From positions 14,342,534-14,406,533 of the forward strand of contig CAKAKS010000004.1 of the NCBI GenBank assembly GCA_916700875.1: a stretch of 64,000 nucleotides of DNA. The letters are read 5' to 3'. Within the stretch, counting starts at the first letter, position 1. Every line of letters begins with the position of its first letter. Origin of the DNA: Sebastes aleutianus (lineage: Eukaryota > Chordata > Actinopteri > Perciformes > Sebastidae). Positions 58,555 to 64,000 of this stretch are shown in pieces. A program made the translations under genes and the position numbers. The notes below the pieces were generated by a model. It worked only from the letters and a program-made list of their open reading frames with translations, did not search any database and was not told where the DNA came from.

Positions 58555-61500
58555 AGATACCACTGGGGGTGAAGAGAGAAGATCTGTTTTTTTTGTAATT
58601 TGGGTAAATGACCCTTTAAACAGTTTAAGACCCAGAGAAACACTCATCTAGTAAATGGAGCAGAGCGACATGGGAGTTGTTTTATAGCACATTTTTCTCT
58701 CCTGGTGTCTCCTCCTCAGTGTGTCTCTTTCTCTGGCCCACACTGCCCCAGTAGGAATGTTAATGTTTTGTTCCAGTTGGCTGAAATGGTTTCTTTGCTC
58801 TGCCTCTGTCTCTGTCTGAGCAAGGGGACACAGAGTGGATGGAGGGGCATGCACAGGGGCGAGGAGGGAGCCACTGGGACAGGAGAAAATATTCGATATC
58901 CTGGGTGACTCCGCTCTTCTGGGGGATTACAAAGGGTTTAACTGGCGGATGAAGGAGAGCAAAGTGGTAAGTGACATTTCTGGTCTGGGAATATGGCAAT
59001 CAGCAGCGTGGAGCCACGCCAAGTCTCCCGGCCTGGCCAGAAAATGCTAAAAAGGCTTGGGAGAGTGTAAACAAACGGGACGCTGGCTATAGCGGTGCAG
59101 GAGGGGAAGGGAGGGAAGGGGGGGGACGGGGGACGGAGGGGAATTGGCGTCCAGGGGGACAGATCTGTTAACCATCAGTGGCTACGTTTCATCCTGCCGC
59201 CCCTCTCCAAGCCATTCAAGGGAGGCTTTGTGTACCTGCTCCGCAGACAGGAGCTGGGAATTTGGGGAACAGGAAACCAAGACTTTCCCCCCCACCTTCC
59301 CCACACACACCTCACCCATTCCCCTTCCCATGTGCCCCCAGCTGCCCCCCAACACACACACACCCCACATTCACCCCCTGCTATGCCCTCTCTTGTACGC
59401 CACCTTTGCCCTCTGATCGACATCCTGAATAGGCATGTTGTACAGTATGTCATTGGAAACACACACTGGCAGGTAAAGTTGATGAGGGGACACTGGCTTG
59501 TGCACAGCAGTCATCGCTCAGCTCATGTATGAATGTACACATGCATAATCTAAAGGCCTGCATCCTCCTATGGGTCGAATATAAAGCGGGGATGTGGGTA
59601 TTTAAACCTAAATCCATAATTCATGATTCTCCCTCTGAACCAGCAGCCAAGAGACTCAGAGCATTGACAGAGTTCACTATGTTAATTGTTTCAGTTAGTT
59701 CATGAGCTGCTCAGGACTGCTCAGCCTACGCCAATTCACATCAGCACTTAGCCTACTGGAAGGATATTATTCCTGACAAAAAGCTGCTAGTCCTATTACT
59801 GTTACACCATAAAGGTTAGCATGGGAGAGTGAGAGAGAGTTCAGTGGAGTAATGCATGTATGGATCAAAAACAGCGATTGTATAATCATAGTTTAGCAAC
59901 CGTTACTGGGCACAGCAGGTCTGCACATGCTGTCCATAGACTATGCATGAAGCTGCAGTAGGAGAGATACTCCTATAAAACTATATATAGAGTTTGGAGG
60001 GTCATCATTGAAGGTCATTTCCAAAATTAAAAACACAGTAAAAGTGTGAGGACTAAACTTGTATGTGCAAATGTTAGCATGCATTTCAGCATTTCCGGCG
60101 GCATCAGCCTGGAGTTTCCCAGCTCAACCTCAGGGAGGAGACCGGCGGTGGGTCCGCGAAACAGTTCAGCTTCAGACGGTTGTTCTGCACACCTGTACCT
60201 GTACCGGTACAAGGCAGCGCCGGCGGGAGCAGCAGCAGGCTGACAACCCGCTGTACGGAGCTGGAAATGAAGACTGGAGTTGAGAAGTAGCTAGGTAGCT
60301 ATAGCATATAGTCGATCTATGACCTCTGACCCCAAGACACATGTTGAATGACAGCCCCCTCATTTGCATAATGAGGCATAAATGCATAGAAGAAGAAGAA
60401 GAAGAAGAAGAAGAAGAAGACGAAGAAGAAGACGAAGAAGAAGAAGAAGACGAAGAAGAAGACGAAGAAGAAGAAGAAGAAGAAGAAGAATTGTGAAAGG
60501 AAATGTAAAAATAAATGTATAAATTAAAAAAAATACAAAAAAAATAAGTTTGGGTAAATAAATGGGGGGGAAAGCATGCAGAAATAAATACATAAATAAA
60601 TACATACATACAATTTAATAATGAATAAATTAATTTAAAAATAAATCTAAAATAAATAAAATAGATAAATATGAATACTTAAATTTAAAAGTTAATAAAA
60701 AAAAATAAAAAAAATAAAAGGGTTAATTAAATAGAAGAGTAGATATATAGGGGACCTACATTGGTATTATGTTACTATCCCTTTAAATAGGTCGATAGTT
60801 TTAATACGATCTGCCTCAGCGCGCAGAAATCGAGAGGAGTGGTAATCGGTCTCTCATACAATCTTTTTTTTCCCTTCATCTGTGGTTCAGTCAGTCCACC
60901 TGGAGTTAAAGTCTCTAGTTAAAGTTAAACTCTTGATAATAACTATAAATTAGTGAGTTGAAGTTTAACACTGAACAACAAGAGTTTGTTGGAGGAGCTT
61001 AGAGATGTGTAGAACATTTAATATCCAGGTGAGTTAGTGGTTGTAGCTCAGCATCTGTTGAGTTGCATTCTTACAGTTGTTATGATAATTAATGAGAAAG
61101 AACACAGGACATTGTAGAGCAGGAAGTGTATTAAAGTACAGTAGATCTCAATGGACATTTATGATGGACTTGTGATGAGTAACTGTTCTGCTCATGTGTT
61201 GCAGGCTGGTTTTTGTAGAGCTCTTCAGTTGGTACTAGTGTAACAGTTTTACACTAGTTTCATCCTCCACATCAACAAGTTGCCGTCCCACCTTCACCCA
61301 AGAATTATCTCCATCTCCACTCAACCAGCATCAGAGGGCGGTAAGACTTCCGAGTGTTGCTGTTGTTTTCACTGTTAGCGCTGTCAGCAGCCATGCAGTG
61401 GCAATAGAAAAGCCCCCAATCTCGCATTTGGCACCTTTAACCCTAAACTCTAACCCGCAGTTGGGTTTTAAGAGGTTAAATCAACACCCCACTGACATAT

Positions 61501-62312
61501 TTTCATAAATAAATGTAACATTACTAGCTTCATCTGTCCTGATTCGTCGAAGCTGAAGATGTTGGACTGCTGTGTGTTTGTTAATGCGCGGGGCGATGAA
61601 GAGAAATACTCGTCCCTGGCACTGAGTTGACACAGATCATAAAGGCTTCATTGTGAATGCCGACTTGTCTCCCAGTATGCTAAATTAAAAAATGGATGTA
61701 ACCTAATCCGGGATGGTAGCGGCGATAAGATCTGGAGTCGGCCCGTGTCCCTGCAGGCCCTTCTCCTCCTCGCTACACCACAAGGGAAGGCAGCGCGGTG
61801 ACACGAGGTGTTCAGGAAGCAGCGAACACCCTGCAGATCAACAGATACTGTTTTTCTGGCAAATAAAGTCATTCCTGAACCTTAAATTACATTTTCACCT
61901 CCCAAAAAAATGTCTGCTCCCCAAGCCTGAGGCAGTGTCTGTCTGATACGGGGAGTTGGGGGTAAAGAGGAAGTGCGAGGTGTCGGCTGACGGCAATGTA
62001 TGTATGCATGTGTTTGTATGTGATTAAAAAGGGTGCGAGGGATCGTAAATGTCTGTCAATGTGCGTATTTTATGTACTGTATCAGTGAACGTATTCGTGC
62101 ACATGTGTGTGTGTGTCGAGAGAGAGTCACTCTGCAGCACCATGACAACAGTGGGGCCGTCTGATCCTCTCTCTCTAATTGTCTGTGACCTCGTAACCGG
62201 AGACGCACTCTCAAGGCAGGAGGAGGGCCTTTCACACGGCAATCACTTTTGGATTTGTCCTCTATGCAACTCCTGAATACCACACTGCCAAAAAGAGGTG
62301 TGTGTGTCTCTC

Positions 62313-62346
<34 letters not shown>

Positions 62347-62625
62347 TGTATGTATATGCAGGTGTGACCGCTTCTTTAAATCCAAACCCCGTGCTGATTG
62401 GCACTGAGGTACAATATACGTGAGGTGGACAGGTATGTGCGGATTAGACACCCAGGTCACATGATTGGTTAGCTTTTGATGTTCTAAAAAAAGGAGCATG
62501 CACTGTGATCATAAAACCTATAACTCAAGTGATAATTACAAACATAACATGCGTTTATACCACCGTTATTTCACATACGACATGAGCAAATACAAAAAAA
62601 TGTTTTAGTAAAAAATACAACAAAG
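58555..62625. other. Downstream non-coding region
   Basis: No gene is supported. It contains a G-rich block (59099-59147), a GC-rich island (about 60090-60290), a (GAA)n tract (60389-60490), an A-rich low-complexity stretch (60500-60720) and a (GT)n tract (62315-62345). The region 60740-61460 looks repeat-like but has no termini I can define. Confidence 0.55.
60389..60490 (+). repeat. (GAA)n microsatellite with ordered GAC interruptions
   Basis: About 100 bases of GAA triplets with four GAC variants at 60419, 60431, 60449 and 60461 (spacings 12, 18, 12), that is, a 30-base higher-order unit present twice. Poly-Ser or poly-Leu frames through it are artefacts. Confidence 0.93.
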
Positions 62626-62920
62626 TTAAAGGAACAGTGTGTAACCTTTTGGGGGATCTATTAGCATAAATGGAATACAATATTCATAACTTTGTTTTCA
62701 TTAATGTATAATCACCGGAAACTAAGAATCGTGTTTTCGTTAGCTTAGAATGAGCCCTTCATATCTACATAGGGAGCGGATCATCTTCACGGAGTCCGCC
62801 ATGTTTCTACAGTAGCCCAGAAGGGACAAACCAAACACTGGCTCTAGAGAGAGCCTTTCGGCCTACCTGATGGCTTCCACAGTTCTCAGACATGCTTGTG
62901 AAACTGCGGTAACGTAATAG
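62626..62920 (+). repeat. Truncated interspersed repeat
   Basis: The sequence from TTAAAGGAACAGTGTGTAAC through ATAGGGAGCGGATCATCTTC and CGGAGTCCGCCATGTTTCTA matches, from memory, a common teleost repeat. The right end is missing or diverged, so the boundary is approximate. Confidence 0.5.
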
Positions 62921-63168
62921 TAACAACTTCTTTGACAGTTTTATATTAAATGTGTCCCTCTTTGTTCTGAAGACCTGAGACAGGGCAGAGGAAAAAAAAA
63001 ATGGAAATATTTTATTTGCTGTATTAGAAATTATTCCAGTGAGCAGAAAAAAAAGAATCGCTCCATTCACGAGGTACGTTGAGCAGTTGAATTCAGGTGA
63101 AAGCTGACTTCCTTTCACCTATCTTGCTCATCCACATCAGTCTTTATGCTATTGGGTATCTAAAGGAC

Positions 63169-63486
63169 CAGAGCTGCAACGATTAATCGATTAGTTAATA
63201 TCAACTATTAAAGATAATCAAGTAATCTGTTTGAGTAATTTTTTAAGAAAAAAAAGTCCAAATACTCTGATTCCAGCTTCTTAAATGTGACTATTTTCTG
63301 GTTTCATTACTCCTCTATGACAGTAAACTGAATATCTTTGAGTTGTGGACAAAACAAGACATTTGAGGACGTCATCTTGGGCTCTAGGAAACACTGATTG
63401 ACATTTTCTGACATTTTCTAGACAAACAACTGATCGATTAATCTAGAAAATAATCGACAGATTAATCGACAATGAAAATAATCGTA
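63169..63486 (-). mobile_element. hAT-like MITE, copy 3, right terminus lost
   Basis: It starts CAGAGCTGCAACGATTAATC and carries the same reversed core as the copy at 27601 (GAGTTGTGGACAAAACAAGA, then CATTTGAGGACGTCAT). The far end stops at AATAATCGTA without the expected GCAGCTCT terminus. Flanking TAAAGGAC (63161-63168) and TGAAGGAC (63487-63494) could be a target duplication but may be chance. Confidence 0.72.
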
Positions 63487-63494
63487 TGAAGGAC

Positions 63495-64000
63495 TTTTAT
63501 TTCTTTGACCAGTTCCTACTGCACGGTGTAATGAATTCTAAATGTACAAAATGTCCACAAAAATCTTTTCATGTTTTGATCTGAACATGCAACTAATCCA
63601 CTGACCTGACTGTAACTGCAGCAGCAAAGCTTCCCTCAACACTCTTTATCACTTTAAGTACAAAGCGAGTAGTTGTGTAATTGATTCTTACATTGTACTT
63701 TACATGCTGTCCAGAGAGTCCGCTCACCTCTATCTCTACACCGTCTGTCGTTGCCTCCGTCTGTCTGCAGAGACCGGGCAGTACGCTGTCTCTGTTTTGT
63801 TCCTCCATAAAGGGGCCTCAGTAATGGCCCCTGTCACACACAAAGGTATTAAGGCCTAAAGCCTCTCTCTCTCCGACGCCACTGGCAGCTGGGCCAGGGG
63901 AATAATTTGATTTGGTATTTTATGCTGGAAAAGAGCCTTTCTTCCCAAGCCACATTTGCGCTTGGCTTCTCCTCGGCTCTGCAGCCCCCTGAAAGACTTT
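63495..64000. other. Window end, non-coding
   Basis: No gene, repeat or signal is recognised in the last 500 bases. Confidence 0.5.

Noticed and set aside
60172..60609. 145-codon minus-strand frame with poly-Ser
   Set aside because: It reads through the (GAA)n tract; there is no start context, homology or splice partner.

Overview
The window is vertebrate, most likely teleost fish, nuclear DNA. It carries one recognisable protein-coding gene on the + strand: a complete eyes-absent gene of the EYA1 type (eya1), coding from 17850 to 50841. Joining the exons by their GT/AG borders and reading phase gives an uninterrupted 593-residue protein. That is within one residue of the 592 residues I recall for human EYA1, and its C-terminal phosphatase domain is nearly identical. 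The fish assignment is an inference. It rests on the compact gene (about 33 kb of coding span), the many miniature inverted-repeat transposons of kinds familiar from percomorph fish, and abundant (GT)n microsatellites.

Layout. Positions 1 to about 10170 are upstream non-coding DNA with no supported gene. A probable 5' untranslated exon lies at about 10174-10474 between a long pyrimidine tract and a strong donor, and a weaker second candidate ends at 16235. Coding exon 1 starts at 17846, with the ATG at 17850. Sixteen constitutive coding exons follow, plus one 66-base in-frame cassette exon (18625-18690) whose peptide resembles a segment of EYA4. Exons up to 30318 encode the Ser/Thr/Pro/Tyr/Gln-rich transactivation half (residues 1-323). 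Exons from 31032 to 50841 encode the Eya domain (residues 324-593), a haloacid-dehalogenase-type tyrosine phosphatase that also binds SIX and DACH proteins. An 11.5 kb intron (34450-45958) splits this domain. The 3' untranslated region runs to a polyadenylation signal at 52898. From about 52950 to the end there is no gene, only transposon remnants, microsatellites and unassigned sequence.

Mobile DNA is the other main content. I see hAT-like MITEs at 21427, 27601, 49814 and 63169, the first three with 8-bp target duplications (exact at 27601, seven of eight bases at 21427 and 49814). There is a PIF/Harbinger-like MITE at 34485 flanked by TAA, and two differently deleted copies of one TIR element at 37194 and 42520. 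Two related elements (52952 and 53620) lie just past the end of the transcript, with further inverted-repeat elements at 55994 and 58143. No operon, CRISPR array, RNA gene or unknown multi-gene system was found. The most interesting points concern alternative splicing of eya1 (cassette exon, two NAGNAG acceptors, candidate alternative 5' exons) and the transposon structures.
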